A stretch of DNA of 64,000 nt from B30-G6 sp963701385 (GTDB lineage: Bacteria > Desulfobacterota > Desulfobacteria > Desulfobacterales > B30-G6). Of this stretch, positions 1-8,762 are shown piece by piece. The translations under genes were made by a program, and so were the position numbers. Each line of letters begins with the position of its first letter. Within the stretch, counting starts at the first letter, position 1. The stretch is from NCBI GenBank assembly GCA_963701385.1, contig CAVOZW010000018.1, positions 84,056 to 148,055 on the forward strand. The letters run 5' to 3'. Under the pieces are notes generated by a model that saw only the letters and a program-made list of their open reading frames with translations, made no database searches and was not told the DNA's origin.

Positions 1-47
1 AACTCGGCAAGTTGGGCGAGGGTTATTTTTTTGGGGGCTGTCGACAT
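1..47 (-). CDS. lpxD: LpxD N-terminus (partial)
   Basis: An ATG at 47 on the minus strand opens a frame running off the window edge and reading MSTAPKKITLAQLAE. The ITLAQLAE pattern resembles the first strand of LpxD, the UDP-3-O-acylglucosamine N-acyltransferase of lipid A synthesis. Position supports the call: lpxD commonly follows bamA and ompH (skp) in Gram-negative bacteria, and this start lies 15 nt after the ompH stop. Only 15 codons are visible, so the identity is inferred mostly from synteny. Confidence 0.6.
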   Translation of the reverse strand, partial: MSTAPKKITLAQLAE

Positions 48-62
48 TCTCTACATCACCTG

Positions 63-620
63 CTATTCAAACGTCTCTATATTGAAGTCACCGCCCTTGG
101 CAGCCAGGTTATTGTTGTAGGCCTGAATCAGCTGATCCGTAATGTCGATGGATGACGGAGAGTAAAGAACAACGGGGTTGGAAATGATCAGCAGGTAACC
201 CTCTTTTTTGCCCATCTCCTGTACGATGATATCCACATCCTGTTGAATCCGTTTGACCACCCTGCCCTCAATCTTCTTGAGATCACTTTCGTATTTATTT
301 TTCAACGACTTGATATCGTTAATTTTAATACGGATTTCACGCTCGCGTTCATCCCGGGTCTCCTTGTTCATCACCAAGGCTTCACGCTCGAGGTTCTCCT
401 TCAGTTTTTCGATTTCTTCTTTCTTTTCAGTCAGGCTGCTTTCCATTTCACGCGCTTTTTTGTTGATCTGCGCTTTGGCCATTTTGCCTGCAGATGATGT
501 CAGCAATACTTTTTGAATATCGACCACACCGATTTTGGCGACGTCTGCCCCCAGACAGGGCGCAGCCATCCACAAAACAGTCACAAAAAGTGCGATCATC
601 GTTGATTTGTATTTAATCAT
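63..620 (-). CDS. ompH: OmpH/Skp-family periplasmic chaperone
   Basis: The 185-residue product begins with a signal peptide (MIKYKSTMIALFVTV, cleavage near Gly-Ala-Asp) and then the typical OmpH opening AKIGVVDIQKVL. A long charged coiled-coil follows, which forms the tentacles of the trimeric Skp chaperone. Skp holds unfolded outer-membrane proteins in the periplasm for delivery to BamA. I chose the ATG at 620 because a GAGGTGG ribosome-binding site sits just upstream; a longer frame to 668 runs into bamA and has none. It starts 17 nt after the bamA stop and is probably co-transcribed with it. The stop codon is TAG. Confidence 0.92.
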   Translation of the reverse strand: MIKYKSTMIALFVTVLWMAAPCLGADVAKIGVVDIQKVLLTSSAGKMAKAQINKKAREMESSLTEKKEEIEKLKENLEREALVMNKETRDEREREIRIKINDIKSLKNKYESDLKKIEGRVVKRIQQDVDIIVQEMGKKEGYLLIISNPVVLYSPSSIDITDQLIQAYNNNLAAKGGDFNIETFE

Positions 621-637
621 ATTCCACCTCGCGTTCC

Positions 638-3271
638 CTAAAATAATGTGCCGATAGAAAATTCCCATCGTCCTTGGGTGTCTTCTTCTTCTCTAGGATC
701 CAGTATCCACCCATACTCCAAGCGTATGGGACCCAGCGGTGAATACCATCGAATACCAGCCCCGCCACCCTCACGCGTGTCCGTAATATCAAATGCTTCA
801 TCATTTCCAAACACGTTGCCCGCGTCAATAAAGAAAACACCCATCAAACCCGCATCTTTTACCAGGGGAACAATCCACTCAATGTTGAACTGGATAAATC
901 GATCGCCCCCGATTTCATCCCCATTTTCGTCTAGCGCATAAATATCCCGCCAGTCAAACCCACGCACCGAATTCATACCCCCCAGATAAAACCGTTCGTA
1001 ATCGGGCAAGAAACCGACGGCGTTTTCATGCACGTAGCCTGCTTTGCCATGCAGCATGCCGACCGTGCCGAGAAACAAAGGGTAGTACCACCCTGAGCTG
1101 CCAATATATTTGGTAAAACCGACATCGCCTCCCAACCCGGCATATTCAACCGAAATGCTGTCATATGTCCCTTCGGTGGGGTTAAACACCCGGTCCCTTG
1201 AATCATATTTCAAGGTCACCATGGTGGAACTGGTGATATTAACGCCCTCATTGTCCTTGATCAGGTCGGAGGCATTTTCCTGGACATTTGAAACGTCACT
1301 GATGTCATAGGTATAGGACCAGTAAAGTTTCGTATAATCAATCAATGCGTATCCAAACCGAATACGGCCGCCTTTGCTTGACTTGTCATAATCGTCAAAA
1401 TCTCTGTCCTGGTTATAAATATCGAACCCTGCGGATATGGACGTGTCAAACAGATACGGCTCCGTAAAACTGAGTGTATAGGTGGTCGCTTTTTCGCTGA
1501 GGGTCGATTTGAGCTGCAGGGTTTGACCCCGCCCGAACAGGTTGTTCTGACTGACCGCTGCCGTCAGGTACCCATAGTCTATACTGCTATACCCGCCACC
1601 GAACATAAAGTTGCCGGTCGGTTTTTCAATGACATCGATTTTCAAGAGAATCTGATCATCGGTGCTCCCCTCGACGGTATCGACCCGCACATCTTCAAAA
1701 AAATCCAGTCTATACAGGTTTCGAATGCCTCTTTTAAGTCCTTTGCCGCTGAAGAGCTCCTGCTCGTAGACCCTGAGCTCCCGCCGGATAACCTTGTCCC
1801 GGGTCTTGTTGTTGCCGGTGATGATGATGGATTCAAAATAAACTTTTTTGCCCTTCTTGATCACATAGTCGATATCGACCTTCAGGGTCTCGAAATTCCT
1901 GTTTACACGAGGATAGATATCCGCATACGCATACCCTTCATCTGAATAGAGATCTGTGATCGTCAGGACATCGTTTCTGACCACTTCACGGCTGTAAAAC
2001 TCCTTGGTGGTAATTTTCAACTTTTCCATCAGTTCGAATTCGGTGTAAATCAGGTCCCCTGTAACGCCCACCTTGCCGACTTTGAACTTTGGACCTTCAT
2101 CTATTTTAAATTTGATATATATCATATCATCTTGATATTCAACTATGGGTTCCGCAACCTTTGCTTCGATAAAACCGCTATTGTGATAAAAATTACGGAG
2201 TTTGGCGGTATCCTGGTTCAATTCTTCCTTGTCCAGTTCACCCGAGGACGTTATCCAGGTCCAAAAGCCTCTTTCGTTGGTTTTGATCTTTTTCTTGAGT
2301 TCTTTTGCCGTATAAACGTCATTTCCTTCAAAGCTAATTTTCTTAATTTTGACTTTTTTACCTTCGGTCACCAAAAATAGCAGATCCCCCTGATTGTTTT
2401 CCAGTTCCTTGACTTCATAATCCACGACAACATTATGATAATTCTTTTCCTTGTAGAGATCCACGATGCGAATGATGTTATTCTGAATGGCAAAAATATT
2501 GAGGATGGAACCCGATTTGATGTTCAGGGCTTTCATTATTTCCTCATTATCATAAACGCGATTACCCTTGAATTCAATCCGTCGAATGGTCGGTTTTTCC
2601 TGAACATGAAACGTAATGGCCTTACCAGCGGGCGTGTCTTTGGATTCAATGCGGATGTCTTCGAAGTAGCCCATGGAATAAATGGACTTCAAATCACTCG
2701 AAAGTTGGCTGGGAACATAGGCATCACCCGGCTTTGTCTTGATGTAACGCTCGATAGCATCTACTTCGATGCGTTTATTGCCGGCAACGGCAATCTCGAC
2801 GATTTTAGCGCGCTCAAATAGCTTGAAGCCAATGTCCCGGGAAACCTTCTGCACGCTCACAAGCAGATTTTCGATCCCCTCGACAGCCAGAAAGAAGGTA
2901 CTCGTTTCTTTGACCGTTAAGGGTTCGATGACTTTAACGTCCAGGCTGATTTTCTGTCCGATACGGGTCAGGCTGCCCCAGACAACGAAATCGAGCCCCT
3001 GTTTCAGACCGATCCGCCGCGCATCCAGTTCTTCCGAAAGCGTGTTCGTCCAGGCCAGAATATCCACCTGATCGGGTTCAACGATCGTCGCCCCCTCGCG
3101 TTTCAGATCATCTTTGATCAGTTTGGGAATTTCGGTTGAGAGGTAGGATAGGTCCTCCTGGGCATTGATTCGAAACGGCAGGACAGCCGCCTTTTTGGTA
3201 CTCTGTGAATATACACAGGGAGGAAACAGGCAAATGAGTGCCACACAAACCAGCCAGCCTCGTTTTATCAT
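638..3271 (-). CDS. bamA: Outer-membrane protein assembly factor BamA
   Basis: This 877-residue Omp85 protein is the core of the BAM complex that inserts beta-barrels into the outer membrane. The order is a signal peptide (about 1-22), an extra alpha/beta domain (about 24-145), POTRA repeats (about 150-500) and a C-terminal barrel ending in Phe. The conserved VRGF motif of loop 6 is present (MNSVRGFDW, near residue 766). The extra N-terminal domain begins AAVLPFRI and contains LDFVVWGSLTRIG, which looks like the TolB/CsgG N-terminal fold rather than a POTRA. The start at 3271 has a GAGG site upstream. lolD ends 10 nt before it. The stop is TAG. Confidence 0.95.
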   Translation of the reverse strand: MIKRGWLVCVALICLFPPCVYSQSTKKAAVLPFRINAQEDLSYLSTEIPKLIKDDLKREGATIVEPDQVDILAWTNTLSEELDARRIGLKQGLDFVVWGSLTRIGQKISLDVKVIEPLTVKETSTFFLAVEGIENLLVSVQKVSRDIGFKLFERAKIVEIAVAGNKRIEVDAIERYIKTKPGDAYVPSQLSSDLKSIYSMGYFEDIRIESKDTPAGKAITFHVQEKPTIRRIEFKGNRVYDNEEIMKALNIKSGSILNIFAIQNNIIRIVDLYKEKNYHNVVVDYEVKELENNQGDLLFLVTEGKKVKIKKISFEGNDVYTAKELKKKIKTNERGFWTWITSSGELDKEELNQDTAKLRNFYHNSGFIEAKVAEPIVEYQDDMIYIKFKIDEGPKFKVGKVGVTGDLIYTEFELMEKLKITTKEFYSREVVRNDVLTITDLYSDEGYAYADIYPRVNRNFETLKVDIDYVIKKGKKVYFESIIITGNNKTRDKVIRRELRVYEQELFSGKGLKRGIRNLYRLDFFEDVRVDTVEGSTDDQILLKIDVIEKPTGNFMFGGGYSSIDYGYLTAAVSQNNLFGRGQTLQLKSTLSEKATTYTLSFTEPYLFDTSISAGFDIYNQDRDFDDYDKSSKGGRIRFGYALIDYTKLYWSYTYDISDVSNVQENASDLIKDNEGVNITSSTMVTLKYDSRDRVFNPTEGTYDSISVEYAGLGGDVGFTKYIGSSGWYYPLFLGTVGMLHGKAGYVHENAVGFLPDYERFYLGGMNSVRGFDWRDIYALDENGDEIGGDRFIQFNIEWIVPLVKDAGLMGVFFIDAGNVFGNDEAFDITDTREGGGAGIRWYSPLGPIRLEYGWILDPREEEDTQGRWEFSIGTLF

Positions 3272-3281
3272 AAAAGAAACC

Positions 3282-4028
3282 TCAGTTTTTTTCCACAAAT
3301 TGACCGTCGGCAATCGTCATACAGCGAGACATGAATGCGGCCAGCTGCATGTTGTGTGTCACTACAACCATTGTCATTGAAAATTCCTGGTTTAACTCTA
3401 AAAGCAGCTCGTGAACTTGATCGCTGTTTCGGGTGTCGAGGTTCCCGGTCGGCTCATCTGCCAACAGAATCTGAGGTCTCATGACCAGCGCCCGTGCCAG
3501 CGCAACCCGCTGTTGTTCCCCACCGGAAAGCTTTCCGACCCGATGATCCAGCCTGTTTTGGAGCCCCACACGTACCAGGATGGCCTCGGCAGCCGCCATG
3601 GCCTTCTCCCTGGGATATCCATGGATCAAAGCCGGCATCGAAGCATTCTCCAAGGCACTGAATTCCGGTAGAAGATGGTGGAACTGAAACATGAATCCAA
3701 TCGATTTGTTTCGGAATCGCGCCAGCCTGTTGTTGTCGAACAGAAGGACGTCTTCTCCCTGGAAGTATAGATATCCGGTGTCGGGACGATCCAGGGTTCC
3801 GAGAATATGCAGAAATGTGGATTTCCCGATCCCGGAGGCTCCGACAATGGCCAGCGTGTCACCTTTGCCTAGTGATAAATTGACGTCCCTCAGGATCTCA
3901 ATGGGTGCGCCGGTATCCTGGAAACGCTTGCAAAGATTTTTGACCTCTACGTAACATTTCTCGGAAAGAACAGGTGTATCCGTGTTTGCAAGCGTCTTTT
4001 TCAAGTTTTGCCGCCCATCATCAACCAT
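3282..4028 (-). CDS. lolD: Lipoprotein-releasing ABC transporter ATPase LolD
   Basis: The 248-residue ABC ATPase powers LolC/E to extract mature lipoproteins from the inner membrane for LolA. Walker A is GASGIGKST (the usual second Ser/Gly is Ile here), the signature is LSGGEQQRVALARAL, and Walker B is LLADEPTGNLD; a switch His follows in VVVTHN. The Q-loop region FQFHHLLPEFSALEN matches the LolD/MacB subfamily. Its ATG overlaps the end of lolC by 8 nt (ATGGTTGA), which implies translational coupling. Confidence 0.93.
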   Translation of the reverse strand: MVDDGRQNLKKTLANTDTPVLSEKCYVEVKNLCKRFQDTGAPIEILRDVNLSLGKGDTLAIVGASGIGKSTFLHILGTLDRPDTGYLYFQGEDVLLFDNNRLARFRNKSIGFMFQFHHLLPEFSALENASMPALIHGYPREKAMAAAEAILVRVGLQNRLDHRVGKLSGGEQQRVALARALVMRPQILLADEPTGNLDTRNSDQVHELLLELNQEFSMTMVVVTHNMQLAAFMSRCMTIADGQFVEKN

Positions 4029-5256
4029 AACGAATTGCCTCGACAGGATCGAGTTTGGATGCCTGGCTGGCCGGATAAAGGGTGGCCAGAAAACAGATCA
4101 CCAGTGCAGACGATGCAATGATGACAACGTCCACGATATCGAGCTTAACCGGCAGGGTTGTCAGATAATAGACATCCCCTGGAAGCTCGATAAATTTGTA
4201 TTTTTCCAAAAGCCCGCAAAGGACAAACCCGATAACAGTTCCTAAAAAGGTACCGATGGCCCCGATAATCATGCCGTTGAAAACAAATATTTTTCGAATG
4301 GATTTGTTCGTGGCTCCCATTGCTTTCAAGATAGCGATATCCTTGGTTTTTTCCATAACCATCATGATCAGTGTGCTGGCAATATTAAAAGCCGCCACCA
4401 TGATTATGAGGGCCAGAATGATAAACATGACTGTTTTTTCCAGCTTCAGCGCCGAAAACAGATTGTGGTTCATCTGCATCCAGTCCCGAGCCCAGAAAGG
4501 ATATCCAATTTTTTCGATAATCTGTTTTGAAATTTCCCTGGCCTCGTAGATATTGAAAACGCGCGCCTCGATGCCACTTACAGTATCCCCCATTCGGAGC
4601 ATCTTTTGAGCTTCTTCGATGTGAACATAAGCCATGGAACCATCGTATTCATACATGCCTGTTTCAAAATAGCCCAGGACCTTGAAGCGACGCATGGACG
4701 GAACATGCCCAATGGGAGAAAGCATGCCCTGGGGTGTGATGACATAAACACTGTCGCCCTTTAGAACGTGCAGGCTTCTGGCCAATTCCCTGCCAAGGAT
4801 AATTCCCGGACCGGGGGCATTGCCGTCGGTCGATGTCGTGGGTTCCGATGTCGTCTTCAAGGCATCAGGGTTGATCCCCTTGATGACCGATCCCGCCGTT
4901 TGCGGATCGATTCCTCTGAGGACAGCCCCGGACACAGCATGGGCCGATCGCAACATCACCTGTGAATAGATAAAGGGTGTCAGCGCTTCAATGCCGTCCA
5001 TCTTTTGAACCGTATCCAGAACCTTGCGGTAATTGTCAAAGGATCCGGTCTGATTCATCAGCACGATATGAGATTCGACACCCAGAATCCGTGATTTTAA
5101 ATCATCTTCAAACCCCGACATCACCGCAATCACGACAATCAGTGCCATGACGCCGACCGTGACCCCCGCTACGGATAGAATGGTAATCATCGATATAAAG
5201 GACTGTTTTTGTTTGGCCTTTAAATATCGACGGCCTATAAAATACTCAAAAGACAT
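4021..5256 (-). CDS. lolC: Lipoprotein-releasing permease LolC/E
   Basis: The 411-residue inner-membrane permease has the LolC/E layout: an N-terminal region FEYFIGRRYLKAKQKQSFIS, one membrane helix (about 20-45), a large periplasmic MacB-like domain (about 46-265) and three C-terminal helices with the FtsX fold. The motif EKTKDIAILKAMGA just after the second helix is diagnostic. With LolD it releases lipoproteins to the periplasmic carrier. Only one permease gene is present, so a homodimer (LolF-type use) is possible. It is the first gene of the operon running to lpxD. Confidence 0.92.
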   Translation of the reverse strand: MSFEYFIGRRYLKAKQKQSFISMITILSVAGVTVGVMALIVVIAVMSGFEDDLKSRILGVESHIVLMNQTGSFDNYRKVLDTVQKMDGIEALTPFIYSQVMLRSAHAVSGAVLRGIDPQTAGSVIKGINPDALKTTSEPTTSTDGNAPGPGIILGRELARSLHVLKGDSVYVITPQGMLSPIGHVPSMRRFKVLGYFETGMYEYDGSMAYVHIEEAQKMLRMGDTVSGIEARVFNIYEAREISKQIIEKIGYPFWARDWMQMNHNLFSALKLEKTVMFIILALIIMVAAFNIASTLIMMVMEKTKDIAILKAMGATNKSIRKIFVFNGMIIGAIGTFLGTVIGFVLCGLLEKYKFIELPGDVYYLTTLPVKLDIVDVVIIASSALVICFLATLYPASQASKLDPVEAIRYG

Positions 5257-5527
5257 GGGTCTTTTTTCCGCCCTCGTTCAATTCGTTGCATGATTTTTTT
5301 CAATTAGTAACACGTGTCGACGAGTACCCCATCCGAAAAATATCGGCAAGCGCATTCGAGTCGCTAGCAAGACTGCCAGTTCAAACGGGATTTGGTAACG
5401 CATTTCATATGCGGTGTCAAGCCCTATGCCCGATCTCATGCTTGTTCTGGCCGGCACCCAAGACGTTTTCCCTATCAACGCCCGAGCAAACAATGCCCTT
5501 GGACAGGCTGTGCGAATATTCGGACTA

Positions 5528-6823
5528 TCAAACGGCAAGCATTTTCAGACTGAAGTGAACCGATGTTCCCTGACCCTCTGTGCTCTCGACATCCAGTCGA
5601 CTACCATAGTACTCCAGTATTCGGTAGACGATGGACAGTCCCAGGCCCGTACCACTGTGCTTGGTAGTAAAAAAAGGATCGAAGATGGCATCCACTTTCT
5701 CCGGCGCAATTCCCTCACCATTGTCCGTGAGAACGATTTGCACCTGCCTGTTTTTTTGAACGACCATATCGACGGTGATCTGCCCTTCGCCGTCGATGGC
5801 TTCGGCGGCGTTCAGGAGCAGGTTCCAAAAGATCTGACGCAGATGAATCGGGTCCATCTCCACAAATATGTCAGGAATCAGGCTGCGTTGGATGGAAAGG
5901 TTTTCCTGGATGGCGCTGTTCTTCTGGAACAGCGCCAGGATCTCGTCGATGGCCTCATCCAGCAGGATACGATCCCGCTTGCCCGCCGGTGGTTTGGCAA
6001 ACAGAAGAAAGTCGCTCACGAGTGAGGTCAAACGATCGGTTTCCCGCAAGACGATGCGCATGAGGTTGTCGTGTTCCGAATCGTAGCGATTCTCTTCCCG
6101 CAACACCTGGATGGACCCGGATAGAGAGGCCAGGGGGTTTTTGATTTCATGCGCCAGGCCCGCAGCCATTTCACCCAAAGAGGCCATTTTTTCCATCCGC
6201 TTTACGTGCTCCGACATGCGTTGAAGCTCGTTCCTGGACCGCCGGGTCTGTTCCGAAAGAAAACCGCTCAAAAACGCCACGGCGTAGCAGGCCACCGCCG
6301 TTATCATTACCTTGTAGAGAACCCGAAGCCATCCGTATTCGAAGACCAGAGGGCTGATATCCATGCCGTAAGGTTGAATGAAACCGTAATATTCGAGACT
6401 GATCAGGATGGCGTACTGCAGGCTGCACAATCCGGCCACGACCATACTTCCCTTGAGAAAGAGCAGGACACTCGAATAGATGATGACCAATAGATAGAGG
6501 AAAGAAAAAAAACTGAGGAAGCATCCGGTGACGAGAACAATCAAGGTCACCACGAGGGTGTCGATACCGATCTGAATATACGTGAAGACCACTTTATGGC
6601 GAATTCTGGATAACGTTACCGAGTAAACGAAGGAGAGGATAAAAATGGAGGCGATCAGCCCGTAAAGAAATAGGAGCGGGGCCGCCAAGGGAGAAACGTT
6701 CTCATTGAGCTGGAGCGCAATGGTCGATCCCAGTAAAATCGACGTGAAAATAAGCCGAAAGAACATCAACAACTTGAGTTTTTGTTCCAGGTCTCTTTCG
6801 GTTGACACGGAGATGTTATTCAT
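5528..6823 (-). CDS. pilS: PilS-type membrane sensor histidine kinase
   Basis: The 431-residue protein has six predicted membrane helices in its first 190 residues, then a dimerisation helix with the phospho-acceptor motif LAHEIKNPLASLSGSI and a HATPase domain with N-box LLLNAAEAI, DNGEGI and GTGLGLSIV. Six helices without a large sensor loop, next to pilC, fit PilS, which controls sigma-54-dependent pilin expression through PilR. No response regulator gene follows; 5257-5527 holds nothing recognisable. I placed the start at 6823 (MNNISVSTERD). There is no clear ribosome-binding site because a family C repeat ends 6 nt upstream; the frame stays open through the repeat to 6985. Confidence 0.85.
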   Translation of the reverse strand: MNNISVSTERDLEQKLKLLMFFRLIFTSILLGSTIALQLNENVSPLAAPLLFLYGLIASIFILSFVYSVTLSRIRHKVVFTYIQIGIDTLVVTLIVLVTGCFLSFFSFLYLLVIIYSSVLLFLKGSMVVAGLCSLQYAILISLEYYGFIQPYGMDISPLVFEYGWLRVLYKVMITAVACYAVAFLSGFLSEQTRRSRNELQRMSEHVKRMEKMASLGEMAAGLAHEIKNPLASLSGSIQVLREENRYDSEHDNLMRIVLRETDRLTSLVSDFLLFAKPPAGKRDRILLDEAIDEILALFQKNSAIQENLSIQRSLIPDIFVEMDPIHLRQIFWNLLLNAAEAIDGEGQITVDMVVQKNRQVQIVLTDNGEGIAPEKVDAIFDPFFTTKHSGTGLGLSIVYRILEYYGSRLDVESTEGQGTSVHFSLKMLAV

Positions 6824-6828
6824 GAAAA

Positions 6829-7028
6829 TTGAACCGCAATAGCGAGCGCATTCCCTGAGGGTTGTTCGAGAGAAGCAAAAATCCCAGTTTGTCGGGGCCG
6901 CGGGGTTAGTGAGTAAATCAAAAAGATAGAATTCCTTACGGTCGCTGCCAAGCACTACCGCTTGGCAGGCCATTCCTCGCAGCAACGCGACTGAGTCTGT
7001 CGAAGTCTTGTCGCGCGGTTCTTCAATG
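6829..7028 (-). repeat. Dispersed repeat family C, copy C3
   Basis: Read on the minus strand, this copy carries the family landmarks: ATTGAAGAACC, a hairpin CTGCCAAGC/GCTTGGCAG, CGACCGTAAGGAATTCT, CACTAACCCCGCGG and GGGAATGCGCTCGCTATTGC ending in GGTTCAA. It fills most of the pilC-pilS gap and has extra sequence between the landmarks compared with copies at 40.2 and 44.6 kb. Confidence 0.8.
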
Positions 7029-7114
7029 TCACTCTGATCGTTGAAAGTGCTGGTCTATCGAGGTCGAAAATCCGCATTCATCGGGGCAGCGCAAGATGAT
7101 TTCAAATTTCGGTG

Positions 7115-8326
7115 CTATCCTGAAATGGCTCCGGCCATTTTAAATACCGGGAGATACATCGACACCACCAGGCCTCCGATTACCGTCCCCAGAAACACCA
7201 TCATAAAAGGTTCGATCATGGCGGTCAAGTTCTCTACGGCCTGATCAACCTCGTCATCGTAAAAGTCCGCGATCTTGACCAGCATGGCATCCAGGGCACC
7301 CGTGGACTCTCCCACCGCAATCATCGAACAGACCATGGCGGGGAAAACACCACTATCGGACAGCGGGTCCGCCATGGTACGACCCTCAGCAATCCCTGAT
7401 CGAACATTGTAGATCGCCCTCTCAATAATCTTATTGCCTGCTGTCTTGGCAACGATATCCAGGGCTTCTAAAATGGCAACACCGCTGGAGAGCATGGTGC
7501 CCATGGTGCGGGTGAATTTTGCCACGGCAACCTTTCGCAACAGCGTACCGATAACGGGCAGTTTTAACGAAAGTGCATCAACCGTCAATCTCCCCTTGGC
7601 CGTTTTTTTATAACGGCTAAAGGCATAAAAAAAGATCACCAGTCCAATGATAATATAAAGAATTTTATCCTTTGCGAAATCACTCATGGCGACAACGATC
7701 TTGGTGGGTACCGGGAGATCACCCCCCAAGCCTTCGAACATTTCCTGAAAAACCGGGATCACGAAAACAAGAATAACGCCGACAACCAGGACCGCGACGA
7801 TGATTGTAATAATGGGATACGTCATGGCGCCCTTGACCTGGGCCTTCAACTTGGCCGTCTTTTCCATATAAGCTGAAAGCCGTCGCAGAATGGTGTCCAG
7901 AATACCGCCCGCCTCACCCGCAGCCACCATGTTGACGAAGAGGTCATCGAACTGCTTGGGATACTTGCGCAACGCTTCGGCGAGTGTTTGACCACCCTCC
8001 ACCGACTCCTTGATATCCTTGAGCATGTTTTTAAACGTCTTGTTTTCCTGTTGGGAATAGAGGATGTCGAGGCACTGAATGATGGGCAGGCCGGCATCGA
8101 TCATGGTGGAAAACTGCCGACTGAAGATGATGATATCCTGTTCCTTTATCGGTGGTTGAAGAAAGGCTACATTCTCGAAAAGGTCCTTTGGTTTTTTCTT
8201 TATTTTTGTGGGTGTTATGCGGATTTTTGCCAGATGATTTCTGACGGCATCTTCGCTGGCAAGATCGATTTCTCCTTTTTGCACATCATTGTTTCTATTT
8301 TTACCTACCCACAGATAAACAGGCAT
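7115..8326 (-). CDS. pilC: Type IV pilus inner-membrane platform protein PilC
   Basis: The 403-residue product has two GspF/PilC domains, each followed by hydrophobic segments, and a final membrane helix. Typical motifs are FSRQFSTMIDAGLPI, LFVNMVAAGEAGG, VAKFTRTMGTMLSSGV and VCSMIAVGESTGALD. PilC anchors the assembly and retraction ATPases to the growing pilus. Its neighbour is pilS; pilB and pilT are not in the window. The gene starts at an ATG opposite the divergent nucleotidyltransferase gene. The stop is TAG. Confidence 0.95.
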   Translation of the reverse strand: MPVYLWVGKNRNNDVQKGEIDLASEDAVRNHLAKIRITPTKIKKKPKDLFENVAFLQPPIKEQDIIIFSRQFSTMIDAGLPIIQCLDILYSQQENKTFKNMLKDIKESVEGGQTLAEALRKYPKQFDDLFVNMVAAGEAGGILDTILRRLSAYMEKTAKLKAQVKGAMTYPIITIIVAVLVVGVILVFVIPVFQEMFEGLGGDLPVPTKIVVAMSDFAKDKILYIIIGLVIFFYAFSRYKKTAKGRLTVDALSLKLPVIGTLLRKVAVAKFTRTMGTMLSSGVAILEALDIVAKTAGNKIIERAIYNVRSGIAEGRTMADPLSDSGVFPAMVCSMIAVGESTGALDAMLVKIADFYDDEVDQAVENLTAMIEPFMMVFLGTVIGGLVVSMYLPVFKMAGAISG

Positions 8327-8762
8327 AATCCATCCCCCTTGTCAGGAATCCGCTGGTGAAGACGCAGCAAAGAATTTAGGCCGATGAAAACGATCATAAC
8401 ATCCCGTTTGTACCGTTTATTAAGCACTAATTACTATCACACTATGATTGAAACAACAATAGTTTTCGGAATTTATACCGCTTGTCAAAAGCGTGTTGCG
8501 TTTGCCTTTGATAAAAGCGCCGGCGGCTGACGGCAAACATACGGTCACCTGTTTGAAGCGAGTTAGTGCCCCGAATCTGAACTCAGGGTCGAAGACGGTC
8601 GCGTCACCTTGGTGGGTTAGCCCTGTTGCGGTTCAAAAAGGCTGCCAACGATCTTTCGCTTGATTATCACAGATGATTGTGTGTATGGTAAAAGGCTGCT
8701 TTTTCTGCAGGTATGCGCGCATATTTACAGTTATTCAGAAGTGTTATAACGAGACTTTCGGC
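8327..8762. other. Intergenic region between divergent genes
   Basis: This gap must hold the promoters of pilC (minus) and of the nucleotidyltransferase (plus). I see no convincing sigma-70 or sigma-54 boxes. A 13-nt piece matching the end of family C repeats (TGTTGCGGTTCAA) occurs near 8627. No further gene is supported. Confidence 0.5.

Noticed and set aside
1523..1945. Open frames opposite bamA and in other frames of core genes
   Set aside because: They mirror the codon pattern of the real genes and have no ribosome-binding sites or domains.
5278..5538. 86-codon minus-strand frame between lolC and pilS
   Set aside because: No ribosome-binding site, Arg/Pro/Ala-rich without family pattern, and it overlaps the end of pilS. 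Treated as chance.
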